Shown here: positions 43,308-51,745 of the stretch, one piece after another
Position numbering within the stretch: position 1 is the first letter of the stretch
Layout: each line of letters begins with the position of its first letter
Assembly: GCA_964583615.1 (NCBI GenBank)
Contig: CAZOWM010000001.1
Coordinates: forward strand, 75,394-139,393
Direction of reading: 5' to 3'
Length of the DNA stretch: 64,000 nt
From: CAZOWM01 sp964583615
GTDB lineage: Bacteria; Spirochaetota; B62-G9; DRHN01
The notes under the pieces: generated by a model
What the model saw: the letters and a program-made list of their open reading frames with translations, nothing else
What the model was told of the DNA's origin: nothing
Database searches by the model: none
Program-made: the position numbers and the translations under genes

Positions 43308-44249
43308 ATGAAAATTCATGTTCATCATCAGAACAGCTTCCACAATGTGTTCGGAGGGTGCAGCCCTGTGCTCAGGGTTTGTTCCGGTGATTCCATCGAG
43401 ACGAGCATCGTGGATGCGCACGGGTTTGATAGAAACCTCAGGGAAGTCGCACGTCGCGGAAATCCCCTCACAGGGCCCTTTTACATCGAGGATGCAGAGC
43501 CGGCAGATACGATTGCGGTGCGGATCGACTCCCTCTCCCCCAACCGGAGACACGCCTGGTCTTCGACGGTGGTGTCACACACAGTGGTCGAATCCGTGTT
43601 CGTTCCCGCACTTCCAGAAAAAAAGTACGCCACCTGGGATATCGATCTCGAGACCGGGACTTTACAGGTGCTGGAGCCTGAATCGGCCGTTGGACGCACG
43701 AATTTTCAACTCGCACCGATGCTCGGATGCATCGGTGTTGCCCCTGCGCAGGGGCAGGTGCTCTCATCGGCGACATCCGCTGAACACGGCGGAAATATGG
43801 ACTATTGCGGGGTCAAAGAAGGCGCAACCATCTATTTTCCCGTGTTCGAGCGCGGGGCGCTTCTTTCGATCGGAGACGGGCACGCCCTGCAGGGTGACGG
43901 TGAGCTCGGCGGCACTGGGGTCGAAGGTTCATTCGACGTCAAGTTAACCGTCCACCTCATCAAAGACAACCCCATCGGGTGGCCGAGGGGTGAGGATGTG
44001 CAGGCGATTTTTACTTTCGGAAACGCACGGCCTTTTTTTGAGGCTGTTCAGCACGCAACAACAGAAATGCTTCGATGGCTCATTAACGGCTTTGGATTGG
44101 ATATGGTCGCCGCGTCCATACTCATGGGACAGTGTGCCCGGATTGACGTCGGAAACGTGTTCGACCCCGCCCATACCGCAGTGTGCAGGATTTTCAGATC
44201 CCTGATTCCTGGAGAGAAAGGGTACTTTTCTGACAGGGCTCTTGTCTGA
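43308..44249 (+). CDS. Acetamidase/formamidase family protein
   Basis: A 313-residue cytoplasmic enzyme of the FmdA/AmdA family, which hydrolyses short amides to acid and ammonia. NPLTGPFYIEDAEPADTIAVRI near residue 50, PMLGCIGVAP near 142, and EHGGNMDYCGVKEGATIYFPV near 162 are family hallmarks. GALLSIGDGHALQGDGEL near 184 is the conserved metal-site region. The start is ATG 43308 behind GGAGA. It follows the barrel gene by 26 bases. The natural amide is not known. Confidence 0.9.
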   Translation: MKIHVHHQNSFHNVFGGCSPVLRVCSGDSIETSIVDAHGFDRNLREVARRGNPLTGPFYIEDAEPADTIAVRIDSLSPNRRHAWSSTVVSHTVVESVFVPALPEKKYATWDIDLETGTLQVLEPESAVGRTNFQLAPMLGCIGVAPAQGQVLSSATSAEHGGNMDYCGVKEGATIYFPVFERGALLSIGDGHALQGDGELGGTGVEGSFDVKLTVHLIKDNPIGWPRGEDVQAIFTFGNARPFFEAVQHATTEMLRWLINGFGLDMVAASILMGQCARIDVGNVFDPAHTAVCRIFRSLIPGEKGYFSDRALV

Positions 44250-44308
44250 AAAGATGGTGGGCTGCCGGAGCGCAATTTTTCCTGAAAAGCACGTTTTCTC
44301 CGCCTGGA

Positions 44309-45169
44309 TCAGGAGCTTTTCTCCAGGGGGACACTCTCATCTTTTTTGATTTCGCCGCACGCAGCCCCCTCGACAACGTGGGGAATTTTTTCGAGGGGGA
44401 TGTTGATGCTTATCTCGTCCTCTGTTCTCAGGGTGGCAGCCATTTTCAGGATGTTGATCTCAGTGAGCGTCACTTTTTTGCCTTCGTAATCAAGCACAGT
44501 TCCTTCGGAAGGATAGCGTTTCTTCACCTCACGGTACGCTTCGTGTTCGTATGCGAGACAGCAGAGGAGCCGCCCGCATGCTCCTGAGATCTTCGATGAA
44601 TTGAGGGTGAGGTTCTGGTCTTTTGCCATCTTGATGGTAACGGGCTGAAGCTCGTTTTTCACCGACGTGCAGCAGAAGCTTCTCCCGCATATTCCTGTTC
44701 CCTTTATGATCTTCGCCTCATCACGGGCACCGATCTGTCGAAGTTCGATTCGTTTTTTAAACACGGATGCAAGGTCCTTGACCAGTTCACGGAAATCTAC
44801 GCGCTCGTCTGCGGTAAAGTTGAAGATGATTTTGTTGTCATCGAGAAAATAGTGTATGCTGACGAGCTTCATGTCGAGGGTGTGTATTTTTATTTTTTCA
44901 CGGGTTATAGCGAAGGCTTCCTCCTCCCGTTTAAAATTGTCTTCGCGTTTTTTCAGGTCTTCCTCGGTGCATATACGGATGGCCTTGACAATGTCCGCCC
45001 CTTGCGGGATGGTGTGCGTAGTACCGCAGACGATGGCGAATTCCGGACCATTTTGCGTATCGATGATCACCTCGTCTCCTCTTTGCACCGGGAATTCAGG
45101 AGTTTCAAGGTAGCAAACGTCCCAGTTGTATTCTATTTTTACAATAATTATCTCTTTTTGTTCATTCAT
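44309..45169 (-). CDS. ricT: PSP1-domain protein, RicT/YaaT-like
   Basis: A 286-residue cytoplasmic protein of the PSP1/YaaT family. From residue 25 it has QRGDEVIIDTQNGPEFAIV. The Cys-rich region has GICGRSFCCTS near residue 150 and ISGACGRLLCCLAYEHE near 190. In Bacillus the matching Cys residues bind Fe-S clusters in the Y-complex that tunes RNA processing. The start is ATG 45169 with GAGGGA upstream. It follows yaaR by 13 bases. The last 30 residues are a charged tail. Confidence 0.9.
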   Translation of the reverse strand: MNEQKEIIIVKIEYNWDVCYLETPEFPVQRGDEVIIDTQNGPEFAIVCGTTHTIPQGADIVKAIRICTEEDLKKREDNFKREEEAFAITREKIKIHTLDMKLVSIHYFLDDNKIIFNFTADERVDFRELVKDLASVFKKRIELRQIGARDEAKIIKGTGICGRSFCCTSVKNELQPVTIKMAKDQNLTLNSSKISGACGRLLCCLAYEHEAYREVKKRYPSEGTVLDYEGKKVTLTEINILKMAATLRTEDEISINIPLEKIPHVVEGAACGEIKKDESVPLEKSS

Positions 45170-45182
45170 ATCGTTCCCTCGT

Positions 45183-45641
45183 CTATTTGTACAGGTCGAT
45201 GAGAAGCCCCCTGATTTCATCCAGGGTAGCAAGCAGTGTTATGTTTTGCGCCTGCTGTGTAAGCACAAGCTTCGTGAGAGCGTCCAGTTTTTTGTCTATT
45301 AATTTGGTAACTGTGTAGATTTTTTGCCGCATGGGGCTTCCGCCTGTCCGGTGTTCCACCGAGAACATGTGTTCCGTCACGTGTTTCATGAATTGCATGA
45401 CCATGGATTTGTAGATTTTGAGCTCTTCATAGGTTGGATTGTGCGCGAATTTTTTTCCTTGTTTGCTGATTTCCGCCACAAGGTTTTCAAAAACGATATG
45501 GACATTCTCTGTTTCAGCGATCTTCAGCTCATCGTAGAACCTGCTCTGCACTATGTCGACCGCCTGGTGAACACTTTTTCCCGGTTTCTTTTTCACGGAT
45601 ATCTTTTTTTTATCTCGGCCGGTTTTTTCCAACTCTATCAT
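45183..45641 (-). CDS. YaaR-like protein (DUF327)
   Basis: A 152-residue, mostly helical protein of the DUF327/YaaR family. HIVFENLVAEISKQGKKFAHNPTYEELKIYKSMV, FMKHVTEHM and KIYTVTKLIDKKLDALT are the conserved stretches. The start is ATG 45641 behind GGGAGG. It overlaps the end of tmk by 32 bases. The tmk-yaaR-yaaT order is shared with Firmicutes, but its biochemical role remains unknown. Confidence 0.85.
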   Translation of the reverse strand: MIELEKTGRDKKKISVKKKPGKSVHQAVDIVQSRFYDELKIAETENVHIVFENLVAEISKQGKKFAHNPTYEELKIYKSMVMQFMKHVTEHMFSVEHRTGGSPMRQKIYTVTKLIDKKLDALTKLVLTQQAQNITLLATLDEIRGLLIDLYK

Positions 45642-46305
45642 TGTGTATCCTCCCTTTCGTGAGATCATAGACCGACTTGTGCACACGGGCAATGTCGTTT
45701 TGTTCGATGACGACGAACACATCGCCGTACTGAGAGGAAAGTTCGAGATACCCTTCCCTCACCATACGCTGAAATGTGATTCCCTCCCGTTCAATTCTGT
45801 CCCCGCCGTTGAAGTGAAAGGTCCTGGAGCTCGTGTCCATGGCTTTGGTGAGCGATTCTTCGGAAACGACGTCGAGATAGAAGACGAGGTCCGGTTCGAG
45901 AAAATTCACGGCAAAGAGGTTCATCTGTTTCAAGAAATCCATGTCCGAAATGCGGCGTGCGATGCCCTGGTACACGAGCGTTGAATAGTAATACCGCGAA
46001 CAGATGACCACCCTTCCTTTTTTGAGCGCGGGTTCGATCACACGGGCGACGTGCTCTGATCTGTCCGCGAGAAAAAGAAAGAGTTCTGCTTTCGGGCATA
46101 GTCTGAAAGACGGATCGAGAAGGATTTCGCGTATCTTCCTCCCCTCTGGTGTGCCCCCCGGCTCTTCCGTGACGATACACGAGTATCCATCCCTGGAGAG
46201 GTCGTTGTAGAGGAGCTCGGCCTGAGTTGATTTTCCCGAACCGTCCGGCCCTTCGAAAACGATGAAGTATCCTTTTCTTTGAGTATCACGTATTGCCTCT
46301 TCCAT
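45610..46305 (-). CDS. tmk: Thymidylate kinase
   Basis: Enzyme of 231 residues that phosphorylates dTMP to dTDP. The P-loop FEGPDGSGKSTQ is near residue 18. TEEPGGTPEGRKIRE near 46, LFLFLADRSEHV near 78 and VICSRYYYSTLVYQG near 100 (DR and TSS-like lid region) follow. The sequence is slightly longer than usual at the C-terminus, where it runs through the yaaR start. It lies downstream of the bactofilin gene. Confidence 0.95.
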   Translation of the reverse strand: MEEAIRDTQRKGYFIVFEGPDGSGKSTQAELLYNDLSRDGYSCIVTEEPGGTPEGRKIREILLDPSFRLCPKAELFLFLADRSEHVARVIEPALKKGRVVICSRYYYSTLVYQGIARRISDMDFLKQMNLFAVNFLEPDLVFYLDVVSEESLTKAMDTSSRTFHFNGGDRIEREGITFQRMVREGYLELSSQYGDVFVVIEQNDIARVHKSVYDLTKGRIHNDRVGKNRPR

Positions 46306-46420
46306 TAATGCTCCCTGTGTGCGTCGCGTATTCAGAGGAGTAGATGGAACGCTTTCGAGAAAGCCCGGTTTGCATTCATCAGCAGGCGGGGAAAACGGGG
46401 GAAAAACTGAATTACACGGA

Positions 46421-46957
46421 TTACCCTGTTTTTACTTTGGGTTTTATAAATTCCTTTTCAAGGATGCTTACGGTGTCTTGATGAGCCACTGTATTGATTT
46501 TCCTTGAAAAATTCCAAGGAAATTTTTTCTCCTGTGTTTCTTTAGGTGAGTTGAGCTTTTTAATGTACTCTTCTCGTATAGTTTGTAACTTATCTCTATC
46601 TTTTATAATCTCACAGGTTCCATCGAAAAGCACACCCTCCTCGATGATGAGCCTGGGTGTTTTGATGGTGCCATTCAATTCACCTGTGGATAACAGGGTA
46701 ACCCGTTCGGATGCAATAATATCTCCCTTGACTTTTCCTCCGATGACCACTGTGCGTGCGATGATGATGCTTTCAGCAACACCATTTTTCCCCACTAAAA
46801 CCTTTGCGTTTGTCGTGACACTCCCGTAAAAAGTTCCGTCTATTCTTAAGAGACCATTGAGGTCAAAGTTTCCCCTTAATGTAGTTCCTTCACCGATAAT
46901 GCTGTTGACGAATGCGTCTCCCTGAGACTCCTGTATGTAGTCTTCCATCTTAGCCAT
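46421..46957 (-). CDS. Bactofilin
   Basis: A 178-residue polymer-forming cytoskeletal protein. The central beta-helix runs from about residue 18 to 118 with repeated short turns (IIGEGTTLRGNFDLNG, RIDGTFYGSV, VVIGGKVKGDI, LLSTGELNGTI). Flexible tails flank it. In spirochaetes and Helicobacter bactofilins position peptidoglycan-modifying M23 enzymes. Here such an enzyme gene lies just upstream on the same strand, at 47100-48107. The C-terminal 55 residues are basic and may interact with the membrane or partners. Confidence 0.93.
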   Translation of the reverse strand: MAKMEDYIQESQGDAFVNSIIGEGTTLRGNFDLNGLLRIDGTFYGSVTTNAKVLVGKNGVAESIIIARTVVIGGKVKGDIIASERVTLLSTGELNGTIKTPRLIIEEGVLFDGTCEIIKDRDKLQTIREEYIKKLNSPKETQEKKFPWNFSRKINTVAHQDTVSILEKEFIKPKVKTG

Positions 46958-47099
46958 GAACTATGTGTGGCATTCTCCTTTTATAATATAATACACATTA
47001 AAAAAAAATAAAAATTTCTCTGTAAAACTGTTGGTGCACTCTGTTCAGCCTTCACACGCTGGAAATGGATAAAGGGCACACTGGCGCACAGGTGCGATG

Positions 47100-48107
47100 C
47101 TAAAATTCAGTTGTCATAAAAACCATTGGATCAACGGCTTTTGTTCCGATACGGACTTCGTAGTGGAGATGAAACCCCGTGGACCTTCCTGTCCTCCCGA
47201 GGAATCCGATGATTTCACCCTTTTGTACCTTTTTCCCTTCAAATACGGAGATCCGTGACAGGTGGGCATACAGCGTTTGAAATCCATATTCGTGCTGAAT
47301 CTGTACCGTTCTCCCGTATCCCCCCTTCATTCCTGAATACACGACAGTGCCGTCGGCAGACGATCTGATAGGTGCGCCTGGCCACCAGCTGATGTCGACT
47401 CCCTGATGCACCGCCCATTTGCCGGTGAAAGGAGATCTGCGCATTCCAAAGCGTGAAGTGATAAATCCTCCTCCGATGATCGGCCAATTGTTGGGGATTT
47501 TCTGAATGATCTCTTCCCGAGCAGCGAGAAACTTCGTAAAGTTCTGGAGCACCTTTTTGCTTGCCACGATGTCCGTGTTGATCCGCTTGATCGTTTCGAG
47601 CTCCGTCTGGTAGTCGTCCTTACTCTTCAGCCCCATGATTTCGGAGATATTTTTTATCTCTGTCTCGGGACCGCCGAGCCCGAAGATATTTTCGGATTGA
47701 CTTGCACCGAGGAGCTTTATAATATCTTTGATGTTGTTCCGGTATTCATTGACCGAGTTGTTGAGATTGGAGATTTCTTCTTTGAGCATCTGCATGGTAA
47801 CGACGTTTCCTTCCTGGGCGTCTTGAAGGATCTCCATTTCCTTTTTTGCGAGCGTGTACCTTGATGTTGAAATGAAAAAAGTTGCGATGATACCTGCCAG
47901 CAGCAAAATGAGAAAAGAGATGGTGAAGAGAGAAATTTGAAAGTTGAAGATCTTTTTTTCAGAATGAGGAATGAGCATGACCGTTAATTTCTCTCTTCCC
48001 TTCTGAGTAAAACGTTTGTAACTATAAAGTGCCCAGCGTTTTACAAAGATCAGTTGCGTGTGGAGATATGCAAAAAACCGTTTTTCGAGCTTTTTGTATT
48101 CAGACAC
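47100..48107 (-). CDS. M23-family peptidoglycan endopeptidase
   Basis: A 335-residue membrane-anchored peptidase. A cytoplasmic N-terminus of about 55 residues leads to one helix (57-80). A coiled coil follows at about 85-130, and the LytM/M23 domain at 205-335. The zinc site is complete: HQGVD (His234, Asp238), YAHLS (His282) and GFHLHYEV (His313, His315). The start is GTG 48107. It precedes the bactofilin gene by 142 bases, a pairing seen with LmdC/BacA and Csd1/CcmA in cell-shape control. Confidence 0.93.
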   Translation of the reverse strand: MSEYKKLEKRFFAYLHTQLIFVKRWALYSYKRFTQKGREKLTVMLIPHSEKKIFNFQISLFTISFLILLLAGIIATFFISTSRYTLAKKEMEILQDAQEGNVVTMQMLKEEISNLNNSVNEYRNNIKDIIKLLGASQSENIFGLGGPETEIKNISEIMGLKSKDDYQTELETIKRINTDIVASKKVLQNFTKFLAAREEIIQKIPNNWPIIGGGFITSRFGMRRSPFTGKWAVHQGVDISWWPGAPIRSSADGTVVYSGMKGGYGRTVQIQHEYGFQTLYAHLSRISVFEGKKVQKGEIIGFLGRTGRSTGFHLHYEVRIGTKAVDPMVFMTTEF

Positions 48108-48228
48108 GGATTACCCCGCCCCCAGCTAAATTTGGCCTAATGTTACCATACTATATTATAAAGTCAACTATATTATACAAAATTTCAAGAGGAATTTTGC
48201 ATAATTTACTATCTATAAGGAAATTACA

Positions 48229-49014
48229 ATGTTATTTGACACACACTGCCATCTTGTCCTTGTAAAAGAGAAGATAATGAATATTTTTGCCGTCATTGAA
48301 AATGCGCGAAACAGCGGAGTCACCTCTCTTGTGGATGTATCGGTCGGGATTTCGGATTTCATGAGCCGGTTCAGGCTCATCGAGGACCTGAGAAATGCAT
48401 CCGGCCTTCAAATCTACATGACTGCAGGGCTCCCTCCGTATTTTTCTGACAAAAGGCGAAAAAATGATCTCGACTCCGTAAAAAAGCAGGCGCAGACGAT
48501 GGATGCTGTAGCGATCGGTGAGATCGGGCTCGATTATTTTCACCGGTACGGAACGAATACGGAGCAGATGGATCTGTTTTTACAGCAGATTAGACTCGCA
48601 AACGAACTCGATCTTCCCATCATCGTGCACACACGGGAATCAGATGCAGACCTCATTTCAACCCTGAAAAAAACGAGGTGTGCGCGCGGAGGTATTATCC
48701 ACTGCTTTTCATCGGACTGGAATGCGGCGAAAGCGCTTTTGGATCTAGGCTATTACATTTCCTTTGCAGGAAACGTGACGTACAGTAAATCCGACGCGCT
48801 TCGTGAGGTCGCACGAAACGTTCCAAAGGACAGGTACCTGATCGAGACTGATTCTCCCTATCTTTCTCCTCAGAAGTTTCGTGGAAAGCCGAATGAACCG
48901 GCGCGGGTGGCCGAGGTTGCCGCGTGTATTGCAGAAACCCGCGGTACTGATCTAAAAGAAGTTGCAGGCCAGACCACGCAAAACGCCCGCACCGTGTTCG
49001 GGCTGGACGGATGA
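48229..49014 (+). CDS. TatD-family metal-dependent hydrolase
   Basis: A 261-residue TIM-barrel nuclease of the TatD family. The metal ligands are FDTHCHLV (residues 3-10), GEIGLDYFHRYG near 92, IVHTRESD near 127, IIHCFSSD near 151 and the Asp of ETDSPYLSPQ near 204. RGKPNEPARVAEVAACIAETRG is typical near the C-terminus. The start is ATG 48229 behind AAGGAAA. It diverges from the M23 peptidase gene. TatD enzymes remove damaged 3' ends of DNA or RNA. Confidence 0.93.
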   Translation: MLFDTHCHLVLVKEKIMNIFAVIENARNSGVTSLVDVSVGISDFMSRFRLIEDLRNASGLQIYMTAGLPPYFSDKRRKNDLDSVKKQAQTMDAVAIGEIGLDYFHRYGTNTEQMDLFLQQIRLANELDLPIIVHTRESDADLISTLKKTRCARGGIIHCFSSDWNAAKALLDLGYYISFAGNVTYSKSDALREVARNVPKDRYLIETDSPYLSPQKFRGKPNEPARVAEVAACIAETRGTDLKEVAGQTTQNARTVFGLDG

Positions 49015-49027
49015 AACCACGCGGTTA

Positions 49028-50410
49028 TCATTCCCAGCTTTCCTGGGGGTGTGATTCTTTCACCTCTGCAAGTATCTTTGCGAGCTCTTCTTCCTCGATG
49101 AGCCTGATCTGTCGTGCAACGGTAAACTCAGTTGCATCGGATCTGAACTTTACGGGTGAGATGCACACCGCGCTCCCGCATCGCTGCACCTTTGCTTCCT
49201 CAACGAGCGTCTTCATGGCGTCCTCGCCGAGCTGTACCGCGTCCCGATAAATCTTGATGTATACCCTCTGCTGTTTCGGGTTCCGCACTATTCCTGCTTT
49301 CGGAGATGCAACGATCGTTGCGATGCTTGTGCCGATGTGTTTGATATCGAGTACCGTGTAACCGAGATGCTCAGTGATATTCGCGCAGATACTCTCGAAC
49401 ATCGGCGCTGAACAGACCAGAAAGTCCTTCACGTTGTCGTCAGCTCTGAGCGTTTGATATTTATCGAGTTTTTCAGGGACATCCTTGTAGGAAGGTTTCA
49501 ACCTGTGAATATCCTCCCACTGCTCTATGGCTTCGGCGAGCTTGCCGTTTTCTTCGTACAGATTGCCGAGCGCATACTTGGCTGTGAATAGGAGATTCAT
49601 GTCCTTTCCCCGTGCTGCAGAAATTGCTTTCTTAAACTCGTCGATCGCGCTGTTTGTTTCCTCCATTTCCCGATAGCAGATCCCCTTCTGTATGAACACG
49701 CGGATCCGGAATTCAGGGGAAAGCTGTGCACTGTCGAAATAGGTGAGCGCCTTGATAAAATCCTTTCCTTCCATGTATACCCTGCCGAGGTAATAGAACG
49801 CCCTGAAATTTCTCGGATCCACCTTGATCGCCCTAATAAGGTACACGAGCGATTCCTTTACCTGGTTGACGTGAAACATGATCATACCGAGATAACTCAG
49901 GCTCAGGGCGTGAAAAGGATCCGCTTTCACTGTTCTGTCGAAGTAGGTGACGGCCTGCTCGAGGTTTCCCCTGTCGTAGAATATCTTCGCGATTCTGTAA
50001 AGGTATTCGGCATTTTTCGGTTCAAGCTGTGTGAGCGCAAAGAGTTCCTGCAGGGCGTCGTCCTCCTTCCCGAGTGCAAGATAGCATTCAACGAGACCCT
50101 GGAGGATATCTTTCTCCGTGCTGAGTGCAGGTTTTTTCCCCGTGTTTACACAGTAGCGGTATTCGACAACGGCCATCTGATAGTTGTGTTCACGCCTGTA
50201 GCATTCGGCAAGGAGATAGTGGCTGTCAACGGAGCCTCCTCCCTTGATGATGATCGCCTTCAGGTCACGGATGGAATTGCGCGTGTCACCTGCAAGAATC
50301 TGTTCGTAGATTTTTTGCAGCCTTTTCGGTTTCCTGATGAACCTGTAGTACATGAAAACAATGATGAAGCACGCAAAAATGGCAGCTGCAACGAATAGAG
50401 GTGCGTTCAT
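49028..50410 (-). CDS. TPR protein with Mrr-like nuclease-fold C-terminus
   Basis: A 460-residue protein. An N-terminal membrane helix (residues 4-23, short cytoplasmic or periplasmic end) is followed by about eight tetratricopeptide repeats to residue 330 (for example YLYRIAKIFYDRGNLEQAVTYF). The C-terminal 120 residues resemble the Mrr/restriction-endonuclease fold: RVYIKIYRD, VEEAKVQRCGSAVCISPVKF and QIRLIEEEELAKIL. The usual Asp...Gln-x-Lys catalytic set is not clear, so activity is doubtful. Its ATG overlaps the macro-domain gene's TGA by four bases. Confidence 0.8.
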   Translation of the reverse strand: MNAPLFVAAAIFACFIIVFMYYRFIRKPKRLQKIYEQILAGDTRNSIRDLKAIIIKGGGSVDSHYLLAECYRREHNYQMAVVEYRYCVNTGKKPALSTEKDILQGLVECYLALGKEDDALQELFALTQLEPKNAEYLYRIAKIFYDRGNLEQAVTYFDRTVKADPFHALSLSYLGMIMFHVNQVKESLVYLIRAIKVDPRNFRAFYYLGRVYMEGKDFIKALTYFDSAQLSPEFRIRVFIQKGICYREMEETNSAIDEFKKAISAARGKDMNLLFTAKYALGNLYEENGKLAEAIEQWEDIHRLKPSYKDVPEKLDKYQTLRADDNVKDFLVCSAPMFESICANITEHLGYTVLDIKHIGTSIATIVASPKAGIVRNPKQQRVYIKIYRDAVQLGEDAMKTLVEEAKVQRCGSAVCISPVKFRSDATEFTVARQIRLIEEEELAKILAEVKESHPQESWE

Positions 50411-50937
50411 TTGTATTCCTGACCGAATACTGACGAATAAATTTTTTTGTACAGCCTGAGCGTATCGATGTCCCAGACCACAAGCGTAACAAGCTCGAGA
50501 GTGCGGTTTTCGCTTTCAATGAACTGCTTGAGGACCGAAAACATGATCTGACCGCACCGCTCCGGAGGAAACCTGACGATTCCCATGCTCATGTCTGGAA
50601 CCGCGATGCTGCGGAATCTCCGTTGATTCGCAAGCCGAAGGCTGCTCAGCAGGGCGGCGGAGATATGTGCCTCGTTTATGAGTCCGTCGAACTCGGTGAG
50701 TGCTGCGTGAATTATGAAACGTGCTTTCAGGTTCCCCGCACCTGTGACCGCGGCTTCTCCAAGATCAATGGCCCCTATCTTGGAACACTCTTTGGAAATC
50801 GACTCACCCCCCTTTGCCTTGATCGCTCCGCCGAGTCCCGAGCCGAGGATGAGCAAAGTGTTTGCTGTATTTACGATGGCGTCTGTTTCCTGTTCCGTGA
50901 TGTCTCCCTTTATCAACTCTAAATTTACTTTCGACAT
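50407..50937 (-). CDS. Macro-domain protein (ADP-ribose binding)
   Basis: A 176-residue macro domain. LELIKGDITEQETDAIVNTANT opens the fold. The ligand loops are GSGLGGAIKAKGG near residue 33 and the later PDMSMGIVRFPPE near 113. Family members bind or remove ADP-ribose. It lies upstream of, and overlaps by ATGA, the TPR-nuclease-like gene. A promoter with an AGGGT-AC-ACCCT dyad sits in the leader. Confidence 0.9.
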   Translation of the reverse strand: MSKVNLELIKGDITEQETDAIVNTANTLLILGSGLGGAIKAKGGESISKECSKIGAIDLGEAAVTGAGNLKARFIIHAALTEFDGLINEAHISAALLSSLRLANQRRFRSIAVPDMSMGIVRFPPERCGQIMFSVLKQFIESENRTLELVTLVVWDIDTLRLYKKIYSSVFGQEYK

Positions 50938-50946
50938 ATACTCTCC

Positions 50947-50975
50947 ATTCTAAAGTATAAAGGGTACACCCTCAA
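50947..50975 (-). promoter_or_regulatory. Promoter of the macro-domain/TPR operon with a spacer dyad
   Basis: On the minus strand TTGAGG (50975-50970) stands 17 bases from TAGAAT (50952-50947). The inverted repeat AGGGT-AC-ACCCT (50961-50972) lies between and across these boxes. The start of translation is ten bases below the -10 box, so the leader is very short. Confidence 0.45.
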
Positions 50976-50988
50976 ATGAATATAATAT

Positions 50989-51024
50989 ACAAAAAAAAGC
51001 CCATTTCTGATACCAGAAACAGGC
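50989..51024 (-). terminator. Rho-independent terminator after the HTH-receiver gene
   Basis: Read leftward, GCCTGTTTCTG-GTAT-CAGAAATGGGC forms an 11-bp stem with two G-T wobbles and is followed by at least eight T. It lies about 55 bases below the stop of the gene at 51079-51651. Confidence 0.88.
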
Positions 51025-51078
51025 GATCTCTTCCTTTACTGTGGTTCTGTGTTCAGCAACTGTCCGATCGAGTGAACA

Positions 51079-51651
51079 TCACGGAATGTACAGAAATCGG
51101 TCGACTTTCTTTATGAAACTCTCGGGTTCCACCGGTTTTGTAATTATCGAATCGACCCCGCAGCTTTTTACCTTTTCGATCTCGTTGGGGTCGGTCATCG
51201 ATGTGACCGCAATAATCGGGATCTTCTTCATTCTGGGATTCTGTTTCAGCTTCCGTGTGACCTCGAAGCCGTCAAGGTCGGGTATGATAAAACCGAGGAG
51301 TATCAGGTCCGGCACCCAATCGGCAACCATTATGCCTGTGTCGAATCCGGAAGACGTTACTCTTATTTCTGTATCAGAGATTTTTTCGAGATATTTTTGT
51401 GCAACTTCCAAAAAATCAGGATCGTCGTCAACCAGGAGGATTTTCTTTTTTTTCGCCTCTTCGAGCTCCTTTGGTACGGGCATTCTGTTCTCTGTGAGGA
51501 AGTTAACGAGATCGCTCCACTTTACTCGTCTGTGTCCACCAGGAGTAGAGTAAGCCTTCAGTTTTCCTGTTTCAATCCAGCGAATGACGGTTCGTATGTT
51601 CACCTGACAGAACTTGCCAATCTGGTATGTGGTATATATTTTTTCTGGCAA
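51079..51651 (-). CDS. MerR-like HTH protein with degenerate receiver domain
   Basis: A 190-residue protein. Residues 1-55 are an excisionase/MerR-type helix-turn-helix (TYQIGKFCQVNIRTVIRWIETG, then the wing TPGGHRRVKWSDL). A receiver domain follows. Its acidic pocket (KILLVDDDPDF) and conserved Lys (ITKPVEPE) are present. The phospho-acceptor Asp is replaced by Gly: the strand reads PDLILLGFIIPDLDG, with Gly near residue 120. It may be phosphorylation-independent or respond to a ligand or partner. The start is TTG 51651 behind GGGAG; TTG 51669 is less likely. Confidence 0.88.
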   Translation of the reverse strand: MPEKIYTTYQIGKFCQVNIRTVIRWIETGKLKAYSTPGGHRRVKWSDLVNFLTENRMPVPKELEEAKKKKILLVDDDPDFLEVAQKYLEKISDTEIRVTSSGFDTGIMVADWVPDLILLGFIIPDLDGFEVTRKLKQNPRMKKIPIIAVTSMTDPNEIEKVKSCGVDSIITKPVEPESFIKKVDRFLYIP

Positions 51652-51745
51652 TCTTTTACTCCCAAACAAAAATGATAACTATACTAACTATTATTGAAAT
51701 CTAATATCTCTGTTCGGAACTGTCAAGATTTTTATACAGATTTTT

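Noticed and set aside
45380..45400. parS-like CACGTG near tmk/yaaR
   Set aside because: Only the CACGTG core is present; the flanking arms do not match.
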